A DNA stretch of 64,000 nucleotides. It comes from Candidatus Poseidonia alphae (GTDB lineage Archaea; Thermoplasmatota; Poseidoniia; Poseidoniales; Poseidoniaceae). Position numbers and translations under genes: made by a program. The notes below the pieces were generated by a model. The model did not search any database and had not been told where the DNA came from. It saw only the letters and a program-made list of their open reading frames with translations. Location of the stretch: positions 35,606 through 99,605 of the forward strand of contig DAVD01000046.1 of NCBI GenBank assembly GCA_002505405.1, written 5' to 3'. Numbering within the stretch: position 1 is the first letter of the stretch; the number at the start of each line of letters is the position of its first letter. Below are positions 42,801 through 50,396 of this stretch, in pieces.

Positions 42801-45562
42801 GCACGCAGCGGATCGAGACTCCAGTTATTACCGCCCGTGAATGACATACCCACCCAACGTCGGTGTTGAATTTCCCAACCATCGGGCATTCCATCACCAT
42901 CAGAGTCTGGATTTGTTGGGTCGGTCCCTGAATCGACATTGGCTACATTGAGGTAGGTGGCGTTTGCTGATTGTCCTGCAGCATCGTCACAAACATAGTA
43001 CAGTTGTACCGTGTAGTGGCACCACAAATTGCTGTTCTCGTAAAAGAAGCCGAAATATTCAGCGCCGTCTTTGACTCCATCACCGTCAGTATCCCCTAAT
43101 GACGGTGTTGTTGAATTATAACCATCGGGGGTTGTCTTGACGTATCGGAATTCATCGAGGTTTGTCCACAAACGGTCCAATGAAAAATCTCCAGATTGGT
43201 CCAAGTCAATTCCGTCGCCGTCGGTATCGTAGAATGCATCCCAGGGGTCAGTCGGGTCCAATCCATTGACGACTTCCCAGCCGTCAGGCATGCCGTCAGC
43301 ATCTGAATCGTTTGCTCCAGGGTCAATCAGTTGGAGGTTAGCAAATCTGCCGGGTGAAGCGCCTCCGAAGACCGTTGTATTTCCGTTCATATCGAGGCTG
43401 GCTAGCGTTGTAATTTGACCGGGCAGACGAGTCTGGTCTTGTTGCCCATAGACGGCCATGTAATCGCCGGCAATTGCCCAGAGACCCCAATCCGAACCGA
43501 CGAGAATCTCATCACCCGTTGGTAGGATGGCATAAACGTCATTGGTTTCTTGGGCAAGGGTTCCATCAATACCGGGGTGAACTAAAAGACCGCCATGGTC
43601 GATTGAACCGCTAACTAAATCCATTTTGTGAACTCCAGAAGGCGTCCCAAACCAGAGGGCTTGTGCATTTTCATCGGATGGACCGTCAAGCGCCATATCA
43701 CGTACTTCGGCTGGATTGTCAACGACACCAAGTGGAAGGCCGTGAAGCTGGCTGATGGAGGTTCCAATTGGTGTACTTTCGGTCGTGAAGAAGAACTGCC
43801 ATTCAGCAACGGCTTCATCACGAGCAGATGCAGTCTCAACCGTCAACAAGCCACGGTCGGTACCGACAAAGAGCGTGTAAGTCGAACCTCCAGCAGCTCC
43901 GTGTTGAATTACCGTTACCGATGCATTCGAGATTTCAAGAGCGTCACGGAGACCAGCACCGAGGGCGTATGTAGAAACGATCGACGCGTCTGGGCCAATT
44001 TCCAAAACTGCCCCTTCCCCTGCATGACCGAGGGCAATGATTTGTTGATTACCATCCATTCCGGAGAGTTGTGCAACAGCACTGACCTCACCCATCATGC
44101 TCCAATCCCAGGATGAAAGCGGGCCGAGTGAGCCGTCAGCGAGCAAGGGACTTACCGCCACTCCTGCGCTTGTTGAAAGCGCCAATGCAAACGGTTCATC
44201 ACCGTTGAAAACCAGTGTCCCGTCGTGGAGTTCAATACCTTCGGGCAACCATTGATGCAAACTCGTCTGTTGTTCAAGATTGAGGACACTCACTCCGTAT
44301 TTTGTCATGACGTACAGATGGTCACCGTTCTGGTCGAGGGAACGTACATCGTAGTGATTGACGGACATTGCATCTTCTTCCGCATCATAAACGAGGGGAT
44401 GAACAATGAATTCATCAGAACCGGTCATGACTCCCGTAGATTTCAATCCAGGGTAAACCGTGTTTCCACCGTCATAGTGAACGAGGTATTCTTCCAGTGT
44501 CGACAACGCTTCACCCAGTTCCAGGGCTGTGAATGTACGGGCAAGATCGGGAGTGACAGCCCCATCTCGATTGAAATCCCAACCGTCCATATCTGGGTCG
44601 TCAAGAGCATTGGTTCGATTGAGGGGATTCAAACCGAAATGTGCTTCCCAACCGTCGGGAATTCCGTCGCCGAAGGAAGGGTAGAGATTACGAATCGAGA
44701 ACCCATCCCAATGATAACGGTCTGAATCGTCAAGCAGAGGGTCGGTACCCAACCAAAGGTCTTCCCCAATTGGAGCAGTGGAATTTGTTGTGCATGCGGG
44801 CAAAATGTTGTGGAAGGTTGCATTCGCCCCCGAGGGTAAGAACGGCCAATTTTTCAGCGGAGAGCCGCCAGGGAGTGTTGCATGACACCACAAGCCGTCG
44901 AGTTCAGTCGTGAAACTTGCCGTGGTTCCAAAGGCATATTCCTCTGGCGCTGTGAATCGTTCCGCAAGACTTAGCGTACCATCTCGGTCAACATCGAATC
45001 CATCGTTATCCCCGTCAAGAGTGAGGTCACTGCCGTTGAGTGGATTGTACGACCCGCAATCATAACGAAGCGATGCGGCATCAAAACCACCGACTCTGAG
45101 GCACATGTAGGCCTCAAAACCGTCAGGCATACCGTCGCCGTCTGTATCCGACATGCGTGGATCAAGGTAGGTTCGCTCGTTGTTCTCATCGAGAATTCCG
45201 GTAAGCCCTCTTGGAAACCCGGGTTCCGTACAATTTGCTGGATAAGGCCAACAGAATTCTTCGGTAGCGTTCAACCCATCCCGGTCAAAATCCATTGAGG
45301 CGTCCGATGCGTTGTCTTTGTCCATGCCTTGCATGAAGACACTCCGCCCATCGACTGCAGTCCAGTTCATCCATTCCTCAAACAGTATTTCATGAACGTC
45401 TGGAATCATGTCACCGTCTGTATCGGTATTGGGAGGTGGGGACTGATCCGTATCATCAGGGTGAACGTTGGCAACGCTAGAAATGGATGGAAATTGAGAC
45501 ATGAACAGAAGGCTCGATATCACTGCTAAGGTCGTGAGAAGGGTTGTTTGACTTCTTCGCAT
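39809..45562 (-). CDS. Giant secreted protein with thrombospondin-type-3 calcium repeats and a propeller insert
   Basis: A 1,917-residue exported protein. The signal peptide is TLLTTLAVISSLLFMSQFP (residues 7-25). From about residue 45 to the end, acidic TSP3/dockerin-like calcium loops recur dozens of times, most often as DSDGDGMPDGWE, each followed by a variable segment with Trp, Asn-Pro-Leu and Asp-rich turns. A region of about 350 residues (roughly 390-740) instead looks like a beta-propeller (YVMTKYGVSVLNLE, LWFGTPSGVHKM, ILVGSDWGLWAI). There is no C-terminal membrane helix or sorting motif, so it may be released or held by another surface protein. Calcium binding would stiffen the rod. 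GGGTGAT lies just before the ATG. Confidence 0.85.
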   Translation of the reverse strand: MRRSQTTLLTTLAVISSLLFMSQFPSISSVANVHPDDTDQSPPPNTDTDGDMIPDVHEILFEEWMNWTAVDGRSVFMQGMDKDNASDASMDFDRDGLNATEEFCWPYPANCTEPGFPRGLTGILDENNERTYLDPRMSDTDGDGMPDGFEAYMCLRVGGFDAASLRYDCGSYNPLNGSDLTLDGDNDGFDVDRDGTLSLAERFTAPEEYAFGTTASFTTELDGLWCHATLPGGSPLKNWPFLPSGANATFHNILPACTTNSTAPIGEDLWLGTDPLLDDSDRYHWDGFSIRNLYPSFGDGIPDGWEAHFGLNPLNRTNALDDPDMDGWDFNRDGAVTPDLARTFTALELGEALSTLEEYLVHYDGGNTVYPGLKSTGVMTGSDEFIVHPLVYDAEEDAMSVNHYDVRSLDQNGDHLYVMTKYGVSVLNLEQQTSLHQWLPEGIELHDGTLVFNGDEPFALALSTSAGVAVSPLLADGSLGPLSSWDWSMMGEVSAVAQLSGMDGNQQIIALGHAGEGAVLEIGPDASIVSTYALGAGLRDALEISNASVTVIQHGAAGGSTYTLFVGTDRGLLTVETASARDEAVAEWQFFFTTESTPIGTSISQLHGLPLGVVDNPAEVRDMALDGPSDENAQALWFGTPSGVHKMDLVSGSIDHGGLLVHPGIDGTLAQETNDVYAILPTGDEILVGSDWGLWAIAGDYMAVYGQQDQTRLPGQITTLASLDMNGNTTVFGGASPGRFANLQLIDPGANDSDADGMPDGWEVVNGLDPTDPWDAFYDTDGDGIDLDQSGDFSLDRLWTNLDEFRYVKTTPDGYNSTTPSLGDTDGDGVKDGAEYFGFFYENSNLWCHYTVQLYYVCDDAAGQSANATYLNVANVDSGTDPTNPDSDGDGMPDGWEIQHRRWVGMSFTGGNNWSLDPLRADDANWDADGDGLPNLCEYQWSLVRNMGLAGELMELYGESPESVEQWALADPNAIDSDGDTLPDGWESKGLCSWDPSRIGVNPLNGSDAFENPDGDGYDINHDGVLDLNESFVNYLEYHLRSDLFLGNQTLDGQTLPGGFSTNLFDHVSDYGIPEATFAERASGAVTSGQSTYSIGASDPLSSDSDDDGMPDGWEIWFARWDLLDDEWTLNPLDSADRWDDTDEDGMTNWEEYNVIAPELSETDNERSSPQWFVTTIGQAYALQQWPGVTTEESFGSFITQDQINMTGLTSDPNNVDTDGDGMLDGVELLFTAWNSTAGTWTLNPLVAGDGLFDGDEDGLIDLQEFNLAEAQPDNGIAHPSDAPLMHIDGDFQQPTEKAQRVFNILITKDTRGKRLLNDFNAWQQGEPPTAFIDVILGMTDPTIADTDGDGMIDGFEYWFTNWDLDQNRWSMNPLIDGDVNLDSDGDSFDCNGDGTIDVNETFSNLREWESRTYGHYLNRGTVPANLGLVDFGEDAMAAYTEELGFTAIQAQQALYQDFVKKGTDSQDRMDEINTYDAENFNRSLRGAADPTHPDSDSDGIPDGWEYCYAIFAMDDPTTINHWAANPINPWDVDYDGDHDGWYDRTSFDVPSTQGVWVDRALVPSGQVIQNGIGSLPFTNIMEFENETRPDSNDSDGDSISYITTVENGVVISHVQDFNYSDGREVFKYGSNPSDNDSDGDMIPDWYEYKRAWNESNDNFSSYLSIRVVWIDVATGGACDTSTNSCLPLSQDGSGGTLGRPDIEFTWFTMDPSDPNDANQDPDQDGNWDCSGAGCTYEPYTNFQEFYAITLSEYSSPNAVRLSGLTFEGSPVTEGWQFRAAILGLGQPDELIQNYLKLDQYSGIDRQFGYIVNDYDTNFLTVDSSDDVILMAGNLTDAWEIYYQGSPNTPPVRNVGEHEYGWYLLDFDDDHLAEGSDPTNWDTDGDWMNDWFEVRDDEEDGVRGDSSPIRYDSRTTE

Positions 45563-45751
45563 TGAATCACCCGCTACAAAGCATACGCTTCGCTACAATG
45601 GCACCTTGGAAAGATTGCTTATGAGGATGATGGAACAATGTTCATACAAATTCAAATTCCCGCCACTCCGTAAACCTCGGAAAAAAGCATTTTAACAGCG
45701 GAAATTATCGGTGTATTCAAGTTCCTTCCGCGCAGGGGTTACAGCGTTCCC
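45563..45751. promoter_or_regulatory. Divergent promoter region
   Basis: A 189-base A+T-rich spacer between the calcium-repeat gene (minus) and the MBL-fold gene (plus). On the minus side GGGTGAT (45566-45572) is a Shine-Dalgarno. On the plus side CATTTTAAC (about 45689-45697) is the best TATA-like match. I see no RNA gene or longer repeat in it. Confidence 0.45.
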
Positions 45752-46573
45752 ATGCCGATGACCATCACCCACCTTGGTACAGGAAGCCGCGGCAATGCCA
45801 CGCTTCTTGAGACTCCAAAGGTCAAGGTTCTTGTCGACCAGGGTTTTAGCGGCACTCAATTAGCAAAACGCCTTGCTCGGCTCAACCTCGAACCTACCGA
45901 TATCGATTGTTTGTTAATTTCCCACCATCACGGTGATCACGGAGGTGGCGCTGCAGTATGTCAAAACAAATGGGAGATACGGGTTCTCGCCAACGAACGA
46001 ACCGCCCTTGAGCTCGGACTCAACCCCGAATTAACCACGTTCTTTTCCTCACTCGATATCGTCCATATCGGAGACGATCTCGCCGTACTCCCCGTACCGG
46101 TCCCGCACGACGGATCAGATAACGTCGCATTCGTCGCCAGTCATGCTGGAGAGCGTGCTGCAATCATCACCGACTTGGGATCATGGACCGATGAACTCAT
46201 CGCTCATGTTCGTGGCTGTGAGCACATTTCAATCGAAGCCAATTACGACCATAACCGCTTGGTATCGGGGCCTTACCCCTACTCATTAAAAGACCGAATC
46301 ACGGGCCGTGGCGGCCACTTGTCAAACGACCAAACGGGACAATTCCTTGCGGAAGTTTGCACCGATTCCACCCGCAGCATAACGCTAACCCATTTGAGTG
46401 AAAAGAACAACCAGCCTCACATTGCCGAATCAACGGTACTTTACTACATTGATGAAGTGTTCAATGGAGACCTCACCATTTCACTTCAAACGGGCCCAGA
46501 CTTTTCTCTTTATGTTGGGAAAGAAGGGCATCATGAGGATGCGCCGAATGCCAAAAAACAAGTCACCAAATGA
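45752..46573 (+). CDS. Metallo-beta-lactamase-fold hydrolase, YycJ/VicX-like
   Basis: A 273-residue cytoplasmic protein. LGTGSRGNATLLE at the start and the metal motif HHHGDHGGG (about residue 57) are typical of the YycJ/VicX group of MBL exonuclease-like enzymes. Further ligands are visible in VPHDGSD (about 113), ITDLGSW (about 131) and SIEANYDHNRLVSGPYP (about 152-170). GGHLSNDQTGQFL and ITLTHLSEKNN complete the family pattern. Substrates for this group are not settled; 5'-exonuclease or phosphodiesterase activity is likely. ATG 45758 is an alternative start. It lies 45 bases upstream of the pilin operon but probably has its own promoter. Confidence 0.88.
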   Translation: MPMTITHLGTGSRGNATLLETPKVKVLVDQGFSGTQLAKRLARLNLEPTDIDCLLISHHHGDHGGGAAVCQNKWEIRVLANERTALELGLNPELTTFFSSLDIVHIGDDLAVLPVPVPHDGSDNVAFVASHAGERAAIITDLGSWTDELIAHVRGCEHISIEANYDHNRLVSGPYPYSLKDRITGRGGHLSNDQTGQFLAEVCTDSTRSITLTHLSEKNNQPHIAESTVLYYIDEVFNGDLTISLQTGPDFSLYVGKEGHHEDAPNAKKQVTK

Positions 46574-46618
46574 CGGTTTAACCTAAAAACAAGGTCAATG
46601 GCTAAATGATACCTCATC

Positions 46619-47692
46619 GTGTCATCACTCGTGAACCGCCAAGCCGCCGCATTACGCTCCCCTCGCCTACGTCGCGAAGAGCAAGCGGTCAGCGAAGTAT
46701 TGGGGGTCGTCATGCTCCTCGCAATGGTCATAACCATCATGGGCGGGGTGTGGGTTTTCCTCAACCCCTATCTCTCAGACTTTGAAGACAACACCAACTG
46801 GAAATCCGCAACAGGTCTTGCGGACAGAATCGAAGACAGGGTCGAAGTGGCGGGAAATGCACCTGAGGGAACTGGATTTCGAAACACATTAGCCATGCAG
46901 TCCACCTCCATCCTCACCGTCCAGAACATAGAACAGTGGACCATTTCTGCTGATTTCACTTCTCAAGAGCGTATCGAAATTCGCCAAGTCAATGACACCG
47001 TCATCGCTGTAACGGCCGCCAATGAATCTGCAAGGAGCATGACCATACAATCGCCTGCAATCACGGTTGAACGGACCGTGCCTACGACTTCTCAGGAAGT
47101 CTTCATCGACCACAATGCAACGCACCCTCATTGGATGATCGTCACCGTATTCGATGAACAAGGCGACGCCTTGCACCGTACAGTATATGCATCCTTATCG
47201 GGAATCCAAGTCACCACCTCACTTGGTCAAGGAACGCATGAAATCGTGATGATGAACAACGGTCGAGCGGAGCGGTTTCCCAATGGGGCATGGGATGTCA
47301 CAGCCATGCCGCTTGTTGAATTTGACCGGATGGCTAACGAAGAACTCCGTTTGTCAATCCTGCTCACCGATATCATCGGAAACGGCTCAATTGGGAGCGG
47401 AACGAACATCGGGATGGAATTCGTATCGCTTGGCCCGTTAACCTTGTTCACTGGAGAGGCATTCAACGTCCGTTTTAGTGTCACCAATGTCCTCCATGAT
47501 GTCGTGACTCCACAGTACCATGAAACATGGCTGTCTGATTATACCATTCAACGCTCTGCAGGAACCCTTGATTCCTTCATCGGATTTTCACCCTATCAAA
47601 GAGCGAGTGGCTCTGATGGATTTACCATCGCCTCCCAGGGAGCACCCCTGTACTTTGAAGTGGACTATCAGCGAGTAGAGGTGGGCAGATGA
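46619..47692 (+). CDS. Archaeal type IV pilin-like protein 1
   Basis: A 357-residue protein with a class III signal. The sequence is LRRE-EQAVSEVLGVVMLLAMV, then a hydrophobic helix to about residue 50, matching the archaeal pilin N-domain (AVSxVLGVxLxLA). Processing by the PibD/FlaK prepilin peptidase is expected just before the hydrophobic stretch. The rest is a beta-rich, Thr/Asn-rich extracellular domain far larger than a typical major pilin, so it may be a minor, tip or adhesive subunit. The start is GTG 46619 (a GTG at 46631 is also in frame). The stop overlaps the next ATG as ATGA. Confidence 0.8.
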   Translation: MSSLVNRQAAALRSPRLRREEQAVSEVLGVVMLLAMVITIMGGVWVFLNPYLSDFEDNTNWKSATGLADRIEDRVEVAGNAPEGTGFRNTLAMQSTSILTVQNIEQWTISADFTSQERIEIRQVNDTVIAVTAANESARSMTIQSPAITVERTVPTTSQEVFIDHNATHPHWMIVTVFDEQGDALHRTVYASLSGIQVTTSLGQGTHEIVMMNNGRAERFPNGAWDVTAMPLVEFDRMANEELRLSILLTDIIGNGSIGSGTNIGMEFVSLGPLTLFTGEAFNVRFSVTNVLHDVVTPQYHETWLSDYTIQRSAGTLDSFIGFSPYQRASGSDGFTIASQGAPLYFEVDYQRVEVGR

Positions 47693-49923
47693 AGCACAAC
47701 CTGCAGCGTGATGAAGAGGCAGTTTCCGCTGCAGTCGCCACGGTTCTCTTGTTCGGAGGTGTATTGTCAATTATCGGGTTGATGATGGTATCATTGATGC
47801 CGGTCATTGAGGAGTTAGAAGGCTCTGTGGAGCGTCACGACATGTCGGCCCAAATGACCCTTCTCGCTCATGAAACCTCAGAACTCAGCGAGCGAGGTAT
47901 GCCCGGAGATTCCACACATTCCACCCTTGTCCCCGTTGATGGAAACCTCGTCTGGGACTCTTTACGAGGAGGAATGTGGTACTCAGCAACATGGCATGAG
48001 GACATGAGTCTAAGAGCGAGAGGAGCCCTTGATTTTGACGACTCGCTTGAAATTCGCCATCCAGAGACATTTATTTCCTCGGTGTGCATTTCTGACCTTC
48101 GCCAAGGACCGGACCGTCATTATTTCTACACCGTTGACGCCCAAGTTGACCAAGCCCTTGTCTCGGTGGCTCCTGGTCTCGCCATGCCTTTGGGTCCAGT
48201 TGATGTCACGCTCAGCTCATCAGGAACCGAGATTTCGACGTTGGACCTTCGTGTTGATGAGTTGGAATCGTTTGATCTGTCAGCACTCGGCGTCGTCACC
48301 GTGTCATCAAGTCATGAGTTGGTCGTCCTCGCCCAAATTGGGACCGGTGGGACGACCTATCTTGAGCCGACGGACCGAGAGCCATCCGATAAGAGGGGCC
48401 AATCATGGGCAATCCCTATGGAAGCAGGGATATCAAAGGTTCACCTGTTGAGCGATAAGGCCAATCAAATTCAAGTCACCACTTCCAATGGAACAGAATT
48501 GTTCTACGCTCAACCAAGTGACATGTCCCGCACAGCAGTCACATTCACCCATGAATTCAATCTCACTTCCGATCAGGTTGTTCAAATTACAACAAGTGCT
48601 GCTTCAAGAATGATGTATCAATCAGAACCAGCCAATACAACGGGCATCACATCTTGGCCAGCAACAACTGGGGCTTACCTAGGCCACTCGTTCACACCTC
48701 CTAATCTAGAAGGAACACTTCGCTTCACCAATCCAGGTGATGCAATCGTAACGGTGACTTGGAGAGGTGGAGGAATATCGGTCCAACCCAATTCCATTGA
48801 GCAGGTAGCCTGGCCTCCGGAGGAGATTCTTGGGGCTCCGACCCTCGATGCAGACGGAGATTTTTTCGTCACATGGGCGGCATCGGGAACGACGAACATT
48901 ACTGACGCAGTCTCTGGAATCACGATGATTCCCGCTGATGATACCGGTTCAATTTCGGGAGCAGCCTTTTCTTATTACAATACGGATAACGCGGTCAATG
49001 AACACCTCAACATTGTTCTTGCAGGCTACACGTCCACATGGAATGCGAGTGGAGTCGCCAACCAAACAGGAGTATTTTTGGGCGACAATAACCGATACAA
49101 TCTAACGCTTAACGAGGGAACAACAGATGTTGCGGTTGAGAAAGACCACCCTGTTCGCATCACACGCTTCAGCGGTGAAAACGGACTCTACCACCTCCCC
49201 CACGATGGCGAACAACGTTGCACCCAAATAGCAACCCAAGCCAGCGGGTGGATTACGACAGAACTTCCTTGGGAACGAATGGGAGGTCGTGGAGAGATTG
49301 ACATCCAAAAGGCTTGGAGAGAAGGCCGCCACCCCTCAAGTGTAGCCATAGAAGTCTTGGGGAGTGACGGAACATCAACACACGCCACCATCGGTACAGT
49401 TTGGGCGTTCCATCTTTCACGACTCGCCTATCAATTCCAATCATCAATTACTGGAATGGAAGTTGCATTCAGCGGAGGTGCTGTTGTGACCAACCACCCT
49501 GAATTCCAACCGTATGTGGTCGTCCCCCCATCTGACCGTGGTGGACCTGGCCCCCGCTTTGCAGCAACCATTCCGTCACTCCACCCCACGGCAGACAGTG
49601 CCTCTGGAGCCGGCACACTGGAACTCGACATTGAACTCGTCCACCGTATTTCCCTTGCATCAACACCGGCATACGAAGTGAGGCGGGGCTGGTCGGAGCC
49701 CTACGGCGCAGCGATTGCAGACAGTGCTGGAATCGGACTCGAAGCCAGTGAAGATTGGACCGTATATCCAGGGCAATTGGACCTCTTGACTGATTATGTA
49801 GGCTGGGTGCCGGACCCAAGTTATGGTACGTCCGAAGCCGTCTGGCACACCAACGGCCAAGCCATTGAATTCACACTTCAACTTTCATCACTGGACGTCA
49901 CGACTCGGGAGGCGCTGACATGA
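47689..49923 (+). CDS. Archaeal type IV pilin-like protein 2 (large)
   Basis: A 744-residue protein. The N-terminus reads LQRDEEAVSAAVATVLLFGG and continues hydrophobic to about residue 40 (SIIGLMMVSLMPVIEELEG), a pilin-type class III signal and assembly helix. A long extracellular region of beta-rich repeats with many Ser/Thr and N-x-S/T sites follows. It resembles the halophilic DUF7289-type minor pilin proteins in arrangement. It overlaps its neighbours by four bases at both ends (ATGA), so the three pilin-like genes form one translationally coupled unit. It is probably a large tip or adhesin subunit. Confidence 0.72.
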   Translation: MKHNLQRDEEAVSAAVATVLLFGGVLSIIGLMMVSLMPVIEELEGSVERHDMSAQMTLLAHETSELSERGMPGDSTHSTLVPVDGNLVWDSLRGGMWYSATWHEDMSLRARGALDFDDSLEIRHPETFISSVCISDLRQGPDRHYFYTVDAQVDQALVSVAPGLAMPLGPVDVTLSSSGTEISTLDLRVDELESFDLSALGVVTVSSSHELVVLAQIGTGGTTYLEPTDREPSDKRGQSWAIPMEAGISKVHLLSDKANQIQVTTSNGTELFYAQPSDMSRTAVTFTHEFNLTSDQVVQITTSAASRMMYQSEPANTTGITSWPATTGAYLGHSFTPPNLEGTLRFTNPGDAIVTVTWRGGGISVQPNSIEQVAWPPEEILGAPTLDADGDFFVTWAASGTTNITDAVSGITMIPADDTGSISGAAFSYYNTDNAVNEHLNIVLAGYTSTWNASGVANQTGVFLGDNNRYNLTLNEGTTDVAVEKDHPVRITRFSGENGLYHLPHDGEQRCTQIATQASGWITTELPWERMGGRGEIDIQKAWREGRHPSSVAIEVLGSDGTSTHATIGTVWAFHLSRLAYQFQSSITGMEVAFSGGAVVTNHPEFQPYVVVPPSDRGGPGPRFAATIPSLHPTADSASGAGTLELDIELVHRISLASTPAYEVRRGWSEPYGAAIADSAGIGLEASEDWTVYPGQLDLLTDYVGWVPDPSYGTSEAVWHTNGQAIEFTLQLSSLDVTTREALT

Positions 49924-50396
49924 AGCAGGTCAGATTGTCACGGGATACCCGTGCTGCTGCTACCGAACTTGGATACGTGTTTACGTTCCTCCTTGGCGTA
50001 CTGTTGATGACGATTTTCAGCGTATGGGCCTGGGATATTGAAACAAATACTCGACTTCGATGGAACGAAGAAGCCGTTGAAGCAAATCTGAACGACCTTG
50101 CCGCTGCTGTAGAGCGAGCAGACGAAGCGAGCCGTATTGGGAATGTAAGCTATGCTGAGTCGGTCGCATGGCGACCATCGGAAGCGGATGAATCGATGTT
50201 TTGGCTACGCCTAAGCGATACTTCGTTGAAACTGATTGACAAGGGGGGACCTCTTGACATGACCGTGGCCTTATCCGGAACAGGCAGTGGTGAACATAGC
50301 GGTGAAATCCCACTTGCTGGAGCCCAACAGATATGGGTGGTCCATGAAAACGGCACCACTACAGTGACTCTTGATCGGCCGCAAGCAGTTCAGTGA
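49920..50396 (+). CDS. Archaeal type IV pilin-like protein 3 (small)
   Basis: A 158-residue protein whose N-terminus RLSRDTRAAATELGYVFTFL runs into a hydrophobic helix (LLGVLLMTIFSVWAWDI), a third variant of the class III pilin signal. An acidic helical segment and a compact beta domain follow (LRLSDTSLKLIDKGG, IWVVHENGTTTVTLDRP). The size fits a minor pilin that primes assembly. It starts four bases inside the preceding gene, and its stop is joined directly to the stop of the STAND regulator gene (TGATCA). Confidence 0.75.
   Translation: MKQVRLSRDTRAAATELGYVFTFLLGVLLMTIFSVWAWDIETNTRLRWNEEAVEANLNDLAAAVERADEASRIGNVSYAESVAWRPSEADESMFWLRLSDTSLKLIDKGGPLDMTVALSGTGSGEHSGEIPLAGAQQIWVVHENGTTTVTLDRPQAVQ

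Noticed and set aside
39809..45562. Repetitive DNA that could be mistaken for a CRISPR-like or satellite array
   Set aside because: Repeats are in frame, degenerate at the DNA level and encode calcium-binding loops at uneven spacing within one open frame.
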